Assembly: GCF_000014005.1 (NCBI RefSeq) | Contig: NC_008009.1 | Coordinates: 62,001 to 126,000, forward strand | Direction: 5' to 3' | DNA: 64,000 nucleotides | Source: Candidatus Koribacter versatilis Ellin345 | GTDB taxonomy: Bacteria > Acidobacteriota > Terriglobia > Terriglobales > Acidobacteriaceae | In this document: positions 9,503 through 18,269 of the stretch, in pieces | How the letters are laid out: each line of letters begins with the position of its first letter | Numbering within the stretch: position 1 is the stretch's first letter | Translations under genes and position numbers: made by a program | The notes under the pieces: model-generated | Told to the model about the DNA's origin: nothing | What the model saw: the letters and a program-made list of their open reading frames with translations, nothing else | Database searches by the model: none

Positions 9503-10429
9503 ATGCCTCTCAAGGCAGCCCTTCATATTCGTCCGCAATCCATTGTCTTCGCTACCGACTTCTCCTTCGAATCCGAACGCGCGATGCGTCACGCTGCGGC
9601 AGTTGCGCGGCACTTCGGCTCTACGTTGCACATGGCACATATCGTGTGTTCGATGGGACTGAAACTCGTGGGTCCCGAAGCTGTGGCGGTTGCCGATGAC
9701 ATCGCGATCCGTGATCTTCACTCCTTTGAGCACAAACTCGCCATCAAGGGCCTGCTCGATGGCGTTGCGCACGACTGCATCGTTCGCGACGGTGAAGTAT
9801 GGCCGCAGATCCGCTCGCTGATCGATGAGCTAGAGGCCGACATGATCGTCATCGGCACGCACGGTCGCCGCGGTCTCGGGCGTCTTCTGCTCGGCTCGGT
9901 TGCGGAAGAGATCATCCGTCGTGCCGAGTGTCCGGTGTTGACCGTCGGGCCTGACTTCACGCTTTCCGGAGTCGAGAACACGCGCGAGCCGCATCCCATC
10001 TTGCTTGCTACAGATTTCCAGCCGGCATCGTTGCAGGCGATCCCATATGTCGCCAGCTTTGCTAGCGAGCGCGGCGTGCCGCTCATCCTGCTGCATGTGA
10101 TTCCGCTGATCCCACATCGCAAGAATGGTGACTGGAGTCGAAGCGCGACGCTGGCGGACCGTCGACACGAGACTGAGACCGCGGCGTTCGAGAAGCTGAA
10201 CGCGCTCATCCCGAAATATTCGCTCGGCGACGGACAAGTGGAGTGCGTGGTGCGGTGTGGCGAGACTGCGGAGGAGATCGTGAAGCTCGCGCGCGAACTC
10301 AATGTAGATGCGATCGCGATGGGTCTGCATCGTTCCGAGCATCCGGAAGCGGTCACGCATTTCCGTCACACGATAGCGTGCGACGTGATCTGTCACGCCA
10401 GGTGCGCGGTGTTGACGGTGAGGAACTGA
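9503..10429 (+). CDS. Tandem universal stress protein (two UspA domains)
   Basis: The 308-residue soluble protein contains two UspA folds. The first, about residues 8-150, ends with GTHGRRGLGRLLLGSVAEEI, which fits the G-2x-G-9x-G-S ATP-binding pattern. The second domain, about 165-308, lacks a clean version of that loop (MGLHRSEHPEAVTHF), so only the N-terminal half is likely to bind nucleotide. The start is ATG 9503, with GAGG five bases upstream; ATG 9473 lacks this. The gene stands alone, ending at a symmetrical terminator shared with the convergent receiver gene. UspA proteins help survival during starvation or oxidative stress; the trigger here is unknown. Confidence 0.92.
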   Translation: MPLKAALHIRPQSIVFATDFSFESERAMRHAAAVARHFGSTLHMAHIVCSMGLKLVGPEAVAVADDIAIRDLHSFEHKLAIKGLLDGVAHDCIVRDGEVWPQIRSLIDELEADMIVIGTHGRRGLGRLLLGSVAEEIIRRAECPVLTVGPDFTLSGVENTREPHPILLATDFQPASLQAIPYVASFASERGVPLILLHVIPLIPHRKNGDWSRSATLADRRHETETAAFEKLNALIPKYSLGDGQVECVVRCGETAEEIVKLARELNVDAIAMGLHRSEHPEAVTHFRHTIACDVICHARCAVLTVRN

Positions 10430-10446
10430 GCTTTGTCGCAAAGAAG

Positions 10447-10470
10447 AAGCCCTCCGTTTTCGGAGGGCTT
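10447..10470. terminator. Symmetrical terminator between convergent genes
   Basis: The arms AAGCCCTCCG and CGGAGGGCTT surround a TTTT loop between the UspA gene and the minus-strand receiver gene. The hairpin is strong, but the following T-run is short on the plus strand. Confidence 0.75.
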
Positions 10471-10507
10471 ACTTCTGACAAGAATTTGCGGAGTACTTCG
10501 ACTTTAA

Positions 10508-13312
10508 CTACTTCTCTTCGCCGGCTTCGAGTTCTTTGAGGATCTCGGCCACGATCTGTGGCTTCAGGCGATCGAGCGCTCGGCTGATGGCTGCGGCCAG
10601 CTTGTCCTGCGAGGGGATGCTCTTCTCGCTTGGATCTTCAATGGCGGCGCCGCCGAAACCGACAGCCGGTTTCGGTTTATAGGCGTCGCCCATGGCAAAG
10701 CGGCGAACCTCTTCCGAAATCGACTGCGTCTCTTCGGCACGAGCCAGGTCCTCTTGGGGCAAGGCTCCGCCGAACGCGGCAGCCATGGCTGCCGCCAGTT
10801 CTTGGGTGGGCGATGCTCCGGCATCGGGAGGTGGAACTCCCGTGTCCGGGGTCACCGCGGGTTGGGGCGCGTTCTTGTCATCCCGCACCGTTTCCTCCGC
10901 AGGCGCTGCTGTTGCAGCCTCAGGTTGTGGCGCCACTTCCGCAGTCACGGACGGTTCAGCAACTGCAACCGGCTCGACGACAGCTTCGGGCACAACTTCC
11001 TTCGGCGCTTGAGCAATGCGCATTTCGTTCTCGAGCGATATGGTTGTTTCTGCTTCGGACAGCGCTACTTCTTCCGCCATCCAAACGCGCACCGCGCCAA
11101 TGACGACGGCGGGCGCTTCTTCCACGGCGGCACTGGCCGCCGCTACACCAGCTCCCGGAGCCGAAGGGCTCAAAGACGTGGTGGTTTGGCCGAGCAAGTC
11201 GAGCACGGCCGCAATCTCTTCCGTGACATCCGCCTTCGCCGAAGGAGCTTCCTTCTTTTCTTCGACTGGCGGGGCTGGCGTTTCCGGCGCGACTGTCGCA
11301 GCTTCGGCGACCGCAGCGGTTTCTGCCGGAGCAGTGGTGTTCTCGGCCGTTTGGGCTGATGCTTCTGCCGGAGTCTCGGTTCCAGATGTGGTAGCGGGAA
11401 TCGGGCGCATTCCCTTGCGCGCCTTCTTTCCCGACTTGGAAGGAGTGGACTCGACGGATGGCGTCTCAACTACGGCCGGCGTTTCGGCTACGGGTGCTTC
11501 GACTGCAGACGTCTCGACGACCGCTTCTTGAACAACAGGTGTCTCGCCAGGAGCAGCCTCGGTAGCAACTGCTTCTACGGCTGGTGTGTCGGTAGTGACT
11601 GCTTCCGTCGCAACCGTCTCCGCTGGAGTTTCGACAGCGGTCTCGGTAGCAATCGCTTCCGCTACTGCTTCGGGCTCCGATGGTTCCGCGACGTGCGCAG
11701 GTTCTTCGATGATGAGCCGTCCGCCTTCGAGTGGCAGGACTGCATCGGTCAGGCCTTCCATCGGGGAGAGGTTCGGATCTTCGGTGGTGACCACGCCTTC
11801 GGATTCCGCCGAGCGCGAGGTCGGAACCAAGCCATCTTCGGTCGCGTTAGCTACGTGGATATGCTCGTTCGATTCCAGGTGCGGGTCCGGTGTCGCGGTG
11901 ATTGCGACTTCGGGCGTGATCTCGAGCGCGGGATCGACGGCGGGGATCTTGTGGCCAATGTCGTGGGCGGCGCGGATATCGTCAGAGAGGAATCCTGCTC
12001 CCGTCGGAAGCACGCCATCTGCGGTCTGCTGCAGCGCGGGATCGACGGAAATTTCCGCGACGGGCGCAGGCTCAACCGCGAGAGGCGCCGGTTCTGCAGG
12101 CGCACTCACCGCGAATTCGTTGCTCTCCAGGGCGACGGGCGCCGCTTCGGGCGTGGGAACCACGGGTGTTTCTGTTTCTAGGGCAGCGACGGTTTCCGGT
12201 GCGGCTTCCGCGACCGCAACAGGTGTTTCCGGCGCAATCTCCGCGGGAACCACGGTTTCCGGCGCAGTTTCTACGCTCGAGTGCGCGATCAGGTAGTCTA
12301 CGAAACCCGGAAGCACGGACGATGCGCTTGCAATCGGCGCTTCTGTGGGTGCTTCTGGCTCTATTGCGGGCGCGGCGATTTCTGGCACGGGCGGCGCGGT
12401 TTCCGCGACCGAAACCGCGGCTTCGGTGGAGACCGGCGCAGGTTCTTCTGTCACGATGGCAACGTCTGTGACGGGCGCGATCTCAGTAGCGGCGAGCGCG
12501 GATTCGACCGGCATTGCCACGGTTTCCATCGCGACAGTTTCCACGGGAACAGCGGGCGTCTCGAGTTCGGCGACGGCAGCCGATGTTTCCGCGACGACGG
12601 TGGAGGTTTCTGCCTCAGCCACCGCGCCCGATATCGTAAACGCCGGCATGGCGTCCGAAGTGGACCCAGTCTTCATGCTGGCGACCACGCCTTCCACCGG
12701 GTATGCAGGCGATTTCGGCATGTCCGGCGCTTCGGTGCGCGCGTGCGCGCCGGCGTGCTCGGGAGAAGAAGTACCGCCTCGCCATCCCTGCAGGCCGGGC
12801 TCCATGTATTCCTGGATCTGTTCGCGGGTCAGCTTCACCGTCCGCTCGTAGGTCGCTGGCGTGGAAGCCGGCGGTGGCGGCGGTGTTTGTGGCGACGCGG
12901 GTTGCGCTGGTGCTCCGGGTCGTCCGGGCTGGGCTACGTTTGCGATTCGCTGCGAAAATCGGTGCACAGCGCGCAGTAACTCGCTGGCCTCAAAGGGTTT
13001 GACGATGACACCGTCGGCGCGTACCCGGGCGCCTTCCTCAGGCTTGTAGGGCTCCATTTTGCCCACCGTCAACAGGACGGGGATGCGGGCCGTAACGCTC
13101 GAGGACTTAATCTTTTCGCAAACTTCCAAGCCGGTGTAGCCCGGCATGTAGATATCGAGGATGCAGAGCTGGGGATTAATTTCCGCGATTTTTTTAACAG
13201 CGGCTGCGCCATTGCTTACGGCCACAACCTCATAGCCGGCGTCGGTCAATATTTTCTTGCCCATGTTTTGGGCAGTCATACTGTCGTCGGCCAGCAGAAT
13301 CTTTAAAGCCAC
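10508..13312 (-). CDS. Giant CheY-like receiver protein with about 700 residues of Ala/Pro/Glu/Thr/Val-rich linker
   Basis: The 934-residue protein starts with a full receiver domain: acidic pair D9-D10, phospho-acceptor D53 in LCILDIYMPG, and the conserved Lys in VKPFEASELL at about 105. Residues from about 130 to 850 are low complexity, made of irregular repeats such as VAETSAAVAELETPAVPVET, and are predicted to be disordered. The C-terminus regains order with ISEEVRRFAMGDAY and ends in two amphipathic helices (LAAAISRALDRL and QIVAEILKELE). The start codon is GTG 13312. No kinase or output domain is attached, so it may be a scaffold or polarity-type protein. It lies downstream of bamD in the same direction. 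The receiver is certain; the overall role is not. Confidence 0.9.
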   Translation of the reverse strand: MALKILLADDSMTAQNMGKKILTDAGYEVVAVSNGAAAVKKIAEINPQLCILDIYMPGYTGLEVCEKIKSSSVTARIPVLLTVGKMEPYKPEEGARVRADGVIVKPFEASELLRAVHRFSQRIANVAQPGRPGAPAQPASPQTPPPPPASTPATYERTVKLTREQIQEYMEPGLQGWRGGTSSPEHAGAHARTEAPDMPKSPAYPVEGVVASMKTGSTSDAMPAFTISGAVAEAETSTVVAETSAAVAELETPAVPVETVAMETVAMPVESALAATEIAPVTDVAIVTEEPAPVSTEAAVSVAETAPPVPEIAAPAIEPEAPTEAPIASASSVLPGFVDYLIAHSSVETAPETVVPAEIAPETPVAVAEAAPETVAALETETPVVPTPEAAPVALESNEFAVSAPAEPAPLAVEPAPVAEISVDPALQQTADGVLPTGAGFLSDDIRAAHDIGHKIPAVDPALEITPEVAITATPDPHLESNEHIHVANATEDGLVPTSRSAESEGVVTTEDPNLSPMEGLTDAVLPLEGGRLIIEEPAHVAEPSEPEAVAEAIATETAVETPAETVATEAVTTDTPAVEAVATEAAPGETPVVQEAVVETSAVEAPVAETPAVVETPSVESTPSKSGKKARKGMRPIPATTSGTETPAEASAQTAENTTAPAETAAVAEAATVAPETPAPPVEEKKEAPSAKADVTEEIAAVLDLLGQTTTSLSPSAPGAGVAAASAAVEEAPAVVIGAVRVWMAEEVALSEAETTISLENEMRIAQAPKEVVPEAVVEPVAVAEPSVTAEVAPQPEAATAAPAEETVRDDKNAPQPAVTPDTGVPPPDAGASPTQELAAAMAAAFGGALPQEDLARAEETQSISEEVRRFAMGDAYKPKPAVGFGGAAIEDPSEKSIPSQDKLAAAISRALDRLKPQIVAEILKELEAGEEK

Positions 13313-13450
13313 GGAAAGAATCCTTCGCGCAAAAAGGGCAGGAGAAGCGGTGGCTCAAAAGTTAATGGTTCCAGCGGTAAGAGTCAATCCGGAATCTCTG
13401 CATAAGGCTTCTTACGTTAGTCACCAAGGTTTAAACCAATCCTAAATGAG

Positions 13451-13477
13451 AAAACCGGCACGCAATATGCCGGTTTT
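13451..13477 (-). terminator. Terminator of bamD
   Basis: The arms AAAACCGGCA (13451-13460) and TGCCGGTTTT (13468-13477) form a perfect stem, 22 bases downstream of the bamD stop when read on the minus strand. It separates bamD from the receiver gene. Confidence 0.85.
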
Positions 13478-13498
13478 CACCTGAGATAGATACCGCGT

Positions 13499-14992
13499 CT
13501 AGAACGGGTTGAGCTTTCCGATCCCGTGCTTCTTCTTCTTCTTGCTCGAAGAATCTTGCGGGGTCTGGCTCGAGTCCTGCGCGGCCGGCGCTGCGGTAGA
13601 ACTGGTGGTGGATTGCGTCGTCGCGTTGCTCGAATCGGTATTGGCGTCGTTCACACGGGTTGGTGCCGGCGCTGCTGCCGTATTGGTCGCAGGTGCGCTG
13701 GTCGGAGCCGCGGTAGCGGTGCTGGCAGGAGCTGCACTGAGTGTGGTGCTGGAGGCCCCGCCGCTCGTGGATGGAGCGGTGGGCGTCGGCGTACCGGTTT
13801 CCACGGGAGCTGCGGTTGTGGGAGCCGTCGCGCCGCTGTCCGAACGCGGGATCGGCTGGTTTTCCGGCGCTGGACCGGTGCCGGTCGGTGTCTCGAGGGT
13901 AATACCGCTGCCGCCCTTGGTGGGAGCAGGCTTTCCAATCAAGGTTGCGTTGGCGTTGTGTACGAGGTCGACGGCGCTGGTCTGCGGCGGATCCACCATG
14001 ATGGGATCGCCATGATTGGTGGCCATAGAAGTGTCCGGATGGTGCTTCATGAAACTCATCATTTCCGACTTCTTGGTCAAATGCCCGCGGCCTGCTTCTT
14101 CCGCCTTACTCTGCGCGATGGCTTCCGGCGTTGGCGTCGGGATAGGCGCGTGAAGTTCGGCGAGCTTCTTCTTCGCGGCTTCTACGCGATCGGTTGCCGG
14201 ATAGCGTGTGATGATTTTCGAATAGGCGGCGACAGCGTCCTTTTCGAAACCGGCGATGGCATTAGCGCGCTGGGTCTCGGCCAGGCGCGACGCCTTGCGG
14301 ACCAGGTTCGCTTCTGCCTGGTGTGCTTCGCCGAGCAAGAAGAGCGCTTCGTCAGAGCCGCTGAACAACGGATAGGTGTCGGAAAGAGTTTGCAGGCGCG
14401 CCACGGCCGCCGGATAGTCCTCGCGCATGATGTAGAACTTGCCGATGAGGAACTCGCGTTGCGCCAGGATCTCTTGTACCTGGAGCAGCCGCGTTTTCGC
14501 TTTCGGAACCAGCGGACTGTCGGGGAACTGAAGGATCATCTGGCGATATTCTTCTTCCGCACGCTTGGCGTGGGTGTAATCGCGGTCTGGCTTCTCCATT
14601 TCGTCGTAGTGGATGCCGGCGATCTTCATCTGCGCTTCCGCCGATTCGTTCGGCATGGACTGTCCGAAGAAGACGATGAAGTCGCGGTATTCGTTTTCGG
14701 CCTGGGTCATGGCCGCTGATCCACCTTCGGCGTACCAGGAATCGCCGATCGAGAGCTTGGCGCGGGCGATGAACTCGGAATCCGGGTAGGTGTTGATCAG
14801 GGTCTGAAGGGTGACGCGCGCAACATCGAACTTGTTGTGCTTCATCGCGTCCATCGCGCGGTCATACAACACCTTGTCCGGCTGCTTGGAGTCGATGTTG
14901 GCGATCGGGTTGGAAACCTTCTTGTTGTGACAGCCGGTGGCTGCCAGCGTTGCCAATCCGATGGCAGCGGTTATGAGAGCACGACGAAACAT
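13499..14992 (-). CDS. bamD: Outer-membrane assembly lipoprotein BamD with long C-terminal extension
   Basis: The 497-residue lipoprotein has a signal peptide ending in the lipobox LAATGC, so it is probably anchored to the outer membrane. Residues 40-280 hold five TPR-like repeats matching BamD (DRAMDAMKHNKFDVARVTLQ; TYPDSEFIARAKLSIGDSWY; YRQMILQFPDSPLVPKAKTR). BamD is part of the machine that folds beta-barrel proteins. The family is usually about 240-280 residues. Here roughly 200 extra residues rich in Thr, Ala, Pro and Ser follow, ending in a lysine run (SSKKKKKHGIGK). The extension may reach through the periplasm or contact peptidoglycan, which is inference. Upstream in the same direction lies rpe, separated by palindromic repeats. 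Confidence 0.88.
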   Translation of the reverse strand: MFRRALITAAIGLATLAATGCHNKKVSNPIANIDSKQPDKVLYDRAMDAMKHNKFDVARVTLQTLINTYPDSEFIARAKLSIGDSWYAEGGSAAMTQAENEYRDFIVFFGQSMPNESAEAQMKIAGIHYDEMEKPDRDYTHAKRAEEEYRQMILQFPDSPLVPKAKTRLLQVQEILAQREFLIGKFYIMREDYPAAVARLQTLSDTYPLFSGSDEALFLLGEAHQAEANLVRKASRLAETQRANAIAGFEKDAVAAYSKIITRYPATDRVEAAKKKLAELHAPIPTPTPEAIAQSKAEEAGRGHLTKKSEMMSFMKHHPDTSMATNHGDPIMVDPPQTSAVDLVHNANATLIGKPAPTKGGSGITLETPTGTGPAPENQPIPRSDSGATAPTTAAPVETGTPTPTAPSTSGGASSTTLSAAPASTATAAPTSAPATNTAAAPAPTRVNDANTDSSNATTQSTTSSTAAPAAQDSSQTPQDSSSKKKKKHGIGKLNPF

Positions 14993-15010
14993 TACGACCT
15001 ACCTTTGGTG

Positions 15011-15208
15011 CAGGGGCTAAAGCCCCCGCTCTTCTGCAACTCTTTCGGCACGGCTGAAGCCGAGCCCTGATACGGACCGCAGGGGCTAAAAGCCCCGAAA
15101 TTCCTGCGACCTTATTCGGCAGCGCTGAAGCGCTGCCCTGATACAAACCACAGGCAAAAACCTGGGCTTATGCAACTTTTTGGCAGCGCTGAAGCGCTGC
15201 CCTGATAC
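15011..15208. repeat. Three REP-like units in a row (family A)
   Basis: Units at 15011-15073, 15080-15144 and 15151-15208 share one plan. A short palindrome (GGGGCTAAAGCCCC type) is followed by about 25 bases, then a second palindrome (GGCAGCGCTGAAGCGCTGCC) and the tail CTGATAC. The third unit has lost the first palindrome. The block fills the gap between rpe and bamD, where transcripts could be trimmed or paused. Confidence 0.9.
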
Positions 15209-15216
15209 AAACCGCC

Positions 15217-15891
15217 TTAGACCTTGACTAGCGTGGCGCTGTTGGCGGCCTTCAATAGCTCTCTTGCATTTTCGGCGGGATCGCCTTTGCCGAAGACAGC
15301 GTTTCCAGCAACCACGATCTCGACCCCGGCGCGAATAGCTTCGCCAATCGTATCCAGAGCCATGCCACCGTCAATTTCAATCCGGAAATTTGTCCCGCCC
15401 TGGTTCCGCAGCGCGACGAGTTTCCGCACCTTGTGTAACGTGGCCGGAATGAACGGCTGCGCGCCGAAACCCGGATTCACCGACATCACCAAGACGTAGT
15501 CCACGATATCCAGCACTTCCGAGAGTGTTTCAACCGGAGTTGCCGGATTGATCACCACACCGGCCCGGCAGCCATGGTCCCTGATCAGGTGCAGGGTCCG
15601 GTCGAGATGAAGGCAAGCCTCCTGGTGCACCGAGATCCAATTCGCGCCCGCATCGGCAAATGCCGGGATGTAGGCGTCGGGATTCTCGATCATCAGGTGG
15701 CAATCGATCGGAGCCTTCACGGCCTTACGCAACGACTTCAGAACCGGCGGCCCGATCGTAATATTCGGAACGAAGTGGCCATCCATGACGTCGAAATGCA
15801 CGACGGTCCCACCGCCCTGTATCGCGGCTTCGACCTGCTCCGCGAGGCGGGCGAAATCGGCCGATAGAATGGAAGGCGCCAGTTCGATCAA
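15217..15891 (-). CDS. rpe: Ribulose-phosphate 3-epimerase
   Basis: This 224-residue TIM-barrel enzyme interconverts ribulose-5-phosphate and xylulose-5-phosphate in the pentose phosphate pathway. The start LAPSILSADFARL, the metal site HFDVMDGHFVPN, the block DCHLMIENP, the loop VNPGFGAQPF and the catalytic Asp region IEIDGGM are all present in order. The length is normal. The start codon is TTG at 15891, giving MIELAPS. It lies upstream of bamD in the same direction, with three palindromic repeat units between the two genes. The call is secure. Confidence 0.97.
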   Translation of the reverse strand: MIELAPSILSADFARLAEQVEAAIQGGGTVVHFDVMDGHFVPNITIGPPVLKSLRKAVKAPIDCHLMIENPDAYIPAFADAGANWISVHQEACLHLDRTLHLIRDHGCRAGVVINPATPVETLSEVLDIVDYVLVMSVNPGFGAQPFIPATLHKVRKLVALRNQGGTNFRIEIDGGMALDTIGEAIRAGVEIVVAGNAVFGKGDPAENARELLKAANSATLVKV

Positions 15892-15988
15892 AAGGGTCTC
15901 TCAGATACGCTGGGAACTGTGGAAATTCTAGCACGCGGAGGCTTTGCTTCGAGCCACCGGTTCGTGCCTTAATCCCACTTAAAATCTG

Positions 15989-16339
15989 CTACTTAGAAGG
16001 TTCCCAGAGCCCAACCGTATTGCCGCCGTTGTCCTGGATCCAGGCAAACTTGCCTTCTCCGATGTCCACCGGCGGGACGACCACCTTGCCACCGAGGCCC
16101 TTTGCCTTCTCGGCATAGGCCGCGATGTCCTCTACTTCGACGTAGAACAAGGTGTATTGGTGAGGCTCATGTCCGAGAGACATGATGTGCCCGCCGATGC
16201 CATGCGCGGCGCCCTTGGGGAGCCCGACATAGTTGGGCTTGCTCTCGTCCATCTCCCAGTCGAAGAGGGATTTGTAGAAGTCGCGGGTGGCAGCCACATC
16301 GCGGCAGCCGATTTCGAAATACATGACGGGATGAGGCAT
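15989..16339 (-). CDS. VOC-fold (glyoxalase/dioxygenase superfamily) protein
   Basis: This 116-residue protein has the paired beta-alpha-beta-beta-beta layout of the VOC superfamily: an N-terminal half from YFEIGCRDVAATRDFYKSLF and a C-terminal half ending VQDNGGNTVGLWEP-like (WIQDNGGNTVGLWEP). The start is ATG 16339, chosen because AAGGAG lies six bases upstream; a start six codons earlier lacks this. Members of this group bind a metal or small ligand, and many small single-module versions have no assigned substrate. It is a lone gene between rpe and a membrane protein. The fold is certain and the function is unknown. Confidence 0.85.
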   Translation of the reverse strand: MPHPVMYFEIGCRDVAATRDFYKSLFDWEMDESKPNYVGLPKGAAHGIGGHIMSLGHEPHQYTLFYVEVEDIAAYAEKAKGLGGKVVVPPVDIGEGKFAWIQDNGGNTVGLWEPSK

Positions 16340-16484
16340 GGACTTCTCCTTACTCAATTTTCAGAGTGGCACTGTAACGCAGGCATCGCGAAAGGGAAAG
16401 GTTGTCTGCTCGAGTTCATCATGGATTCATCCCGCATTTACGCGGGTGAAGCGACTCTCTGTCAGAATCTGCATCTAAGTTTGT

Positions 16485-16910
16485 GTGACGGGAAAACGGC
16501 TACTGGCGAGAACAGGTTGGGCGATGCTGGCGGGGATGATTGTGTTCCTCATGATCAGCGCCGTGCAGTCGCAGGCCACGCCGATTCGTCCTGACTTGCA
16601 GAAGATGATCAAGCAGTCAGAGCAGGGGCGGCAACTGTTCATTCCGGCGCGTGCCGGGTGGGCGGAACCAGCGGCAGCCGCGATAACGGTGAACCCGCTG
16701 CTCGAGAGCCTTGGCGGCGAGAAACTCCGCCACGATCTGCGGGACGAATTGGCAACGATCGCTACACCGGATCCGTGGATTGCGCTGGCACTGGTGACGT
16801 TGATCCTGTTAATGCGCAAGCTGCGCTCGATTGAAGCACAAAAGAACCGTGCCCGCGCTGCAGGGCTGGTGCTCGAGATGCCGGCACCGGAAGTTCAGCG
16901 AGCAGCGTAG
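16485..16910 (+). CDS. Small membrane protein, unknown function
   Basis: A 141-residue protein with two hydrophobic segments is predicted. One lies near the N-terminus (WAMLAGMIVFLMISAV) and resembles a signal anchor; one lies at about residues 97-112 (DPWIALALVTLILLM). A hydrophilic region lies between them and a basic tail follows. The start is GTG 16485, or ATG 16524 just before the first hydrophobic segment. No motif allows a family assignment. The neighbours are a VOC protein and the deoC remnant, and neither suggests a role. Confidence 0.6.
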   Translation: MTGKRLLARTGWAMLAGMIVFLMISAVQSQATPIRPDLQKMIKQSEQGRQLFIPARAGWAEPAAAAITVNPLLESLGGEKLRHDLRDELATIATPDPWIALALVTLILLMRKLRSIEAQKNRARAAGLVLEMPAPEVQRAA

Positions 16911-17048
16911 CGCTATTAAGTTCGCGGTGGTATGACCGCATCGAAGTTACCGCGTGCAACTGAGCGCGGGTGGAGGGGCCCCTCAGAGTTTGGAGGAGCC
17001 TTTTTCCTTTTGCGCGCCAACTTCGCGACGGAGTAGAGTCGCAGCATT

Positions 17049-17120
17049 ATGGCCTCCCTCGGCTACACCTATTCTGAAATTTCTAAGATGATTGACCACT
17101 CGCTGCTGAATCCTGCGCAA
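17049..17120 (+). pseudogene. deoC: 5' fragment of a deoxyribose-phosphate aldolase gene
   Basis: The 24 codons from ATG 17049 encode a typical DeoC start, with SEISKMIDHSLLNP matching the family's opening helix and first strand. After QGI the similarity stops and the frame runs into unrelated sequence leading to the TonB-like gene. A normal DeoC has about 220-260 residues, so some 90% is missing. This reads as the scar of a deletion or rearrangement. Confidence 0.65.
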
Positions 17121-17206
17121 GGCATAAACCATTGTGTATGCACTCAAAGATGTCGCTTGCCCGACGGCGATGCGAGGTGCACAATTTGTGGCCGCGAGGT
17201 TGCAAC

Positions 17207-17584
17207 GTGCGGTTCTTCTTTTCCGCGCTCCTGGTTATTGGCATGGCGCAGGGCTTAGGTGCTCAGCCACCGCAGGATATCCCACATTGTCCCTTCAAAG
17301 CCCCGCGTGACGACTGCGCGACAGTCCCAAAAGCGACTTTCACGCCGCAACCGAATTTCTCGGATTACGCGCGGAAGAAGCGGCTCGAGGGAAACGTGAT
17401 CTTATCGCTCACCGTGCTGTCGGATGGTACGGTTGACGATGTGAAGGTGACGCGCAGCCTGGAGAAGAGCCTTGATGAGCAGGCAATAAAAACGGTCCGA
17501 ACCTGGAAGTTCGAACCGTCTATGTACCAGGGAAAGCCAATTTCGTACTCGACCGCGGTGGAAGTGAACTTTCGTCTTTACTGA
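17207..17584 (+). CDS. Secreted TonB C-terminal-domain protein
   Basis: The 125-residue protein begins at GTG 17207, where CGAGGT precedes by six bases and a clean signal peptide follows (RFFFSALLVIGMAQGLGAQ). Residues 45-125 form a TonB-type C-terminal domain with YARKKRLEGNVILSLTVLSD, VKVTRSLEKSLDEQAIKTVR and WKFEPSMYQGKPI. Unlike real TonB it has no membrane anchor or proline-rich spacer, so it is one of the stand-alone periplasmic TonB_C proteins whose role is unclear. It begins directly after the deoC remnant, so its promoter region may come from a rearrangement. Confidence 0.82.
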   Translation: MRFFFSALLVIGMAQGLGAQPPQDIPHCPFKAPRDDCATVPKATFTPQPNFSDYARKKRLEGNVILSLTVLSDGTVDDVKVTRSLEKSLDEQAIKTVRTWKFEPSMYQGKPISYSTAVEVNFRLY

Positions 17585-17588
17585 CGAA

Positions 17589-18269
17589 CTACACCACTGT
17601 CATGCGGCGCGCTTCCATGCCGTCTAACACTTCCCACAAAACCTTTGCGGCTTGTTCGGACGCGGCCAGAGCAGCTTCGCGCTGTTCGGGGTGCGCTTCT
17701 AACTCCTGCGCCAGCAGGTCGCCCCACACGCGGGAGTGTTCGACGTCGGCGTACTTGTGCAGGTCGAAGTAGCCGCAGGTTTTGCGGTCGGCCCCGTAAC
17801 GTTCCTTCAAACCCTTTGACTTTTCTTCCGCCACGCGCGGCACCTGCGACTCGTACGCATAGAACGCGGCAAGCGCTTCGGCGCGGGTGCCGGTGGCGGC
17901 GATGTTGCGGAACCAGGCGATCGCGTTGGCGACCGAATCCATTGGCTGCGACGAGCGGACGGTGTCGCAATCCGCACCCATGCCGGCGGCGAAGTCGAGC
18001 CAGATGTCGCTGTGAGCACGGCCCGAGATTTCTTCGTCCGCCAAATTGCGAAGGACGGTGCGACGGGTTTCGCCATCTTCCAGACGCGAGTGGAACGCGC
18101 TCAGGTACGCGGGAAATGCCGCGACGTGATGGTAGTAATCGCCCGCATAAGCGGCGAGATCTTCACGAGTGAGCGTTCCGGCGCTCCACGCCTTGTAATA
18201 AGGATGGCAAAGCAGATCGTATTTCGAGATATGCGCGTCGAGTTCGTGCAGAAGTTGTTGGGTCTCCAT
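17589..18269 (-). CDS. CADD/PqqC-like diiron oxygenase-fold protein, probable folate/pABA-related
   Basis: The 226-residue all-helical protein matches the CADD branch of the PqqC/TENA heme-oxygenase-like fold. Metal ligand regions are visible at NLADEEISGRAHSDIW, FYAYESQVPRVAEEK and YFDLHKYADVEHSRVW, which supply the expected Glu and His residues. CADD proteins from Chlamydia are linked to p-aminobenzoate synthesis for folate; the same role here is inferred from family only. The start is ATG 18269, with GAGGAG upstream. It is convergent with the TonB_C gene, only four bases apart. folK, another folate gene, lies 4 kb away but is not linked as an operon. Confidence 0.83.
   Translation of the reverse strand: METQQLLHELDAHISKYDLLCHPYYKAWSAGTLTREDLAAYAGDYYHHVAAFPAYLSAFHSRLEDGETRRTVLRNLADEEISGRAHSDIWLDFAAGMGADCDTVRSSQPMDSVANAIAWFRNIAATGTRAEALAAFYAYESQVPRVAEEKSKGLKERYGADRKTCGYFDLHKYADVEHSRVWGDLLAQELEAHPEQREAALAASEQAAKVLWEVLDGMEARRMTVV

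Noticed and set aside
10630-12979. Several long plus-strand frames inside the giant receiver gene
   Set aside because: The biased Ala/Val/Pro/Thr/Glu codons leave the other strand open. Products are low complexity without start signals or domains.
15011-15208. A CRISPR array in the three repeated units upstream of bamD
   Set aside because: The units are internally palindromic, spacers are missing or repeated, and no cas gene is present.
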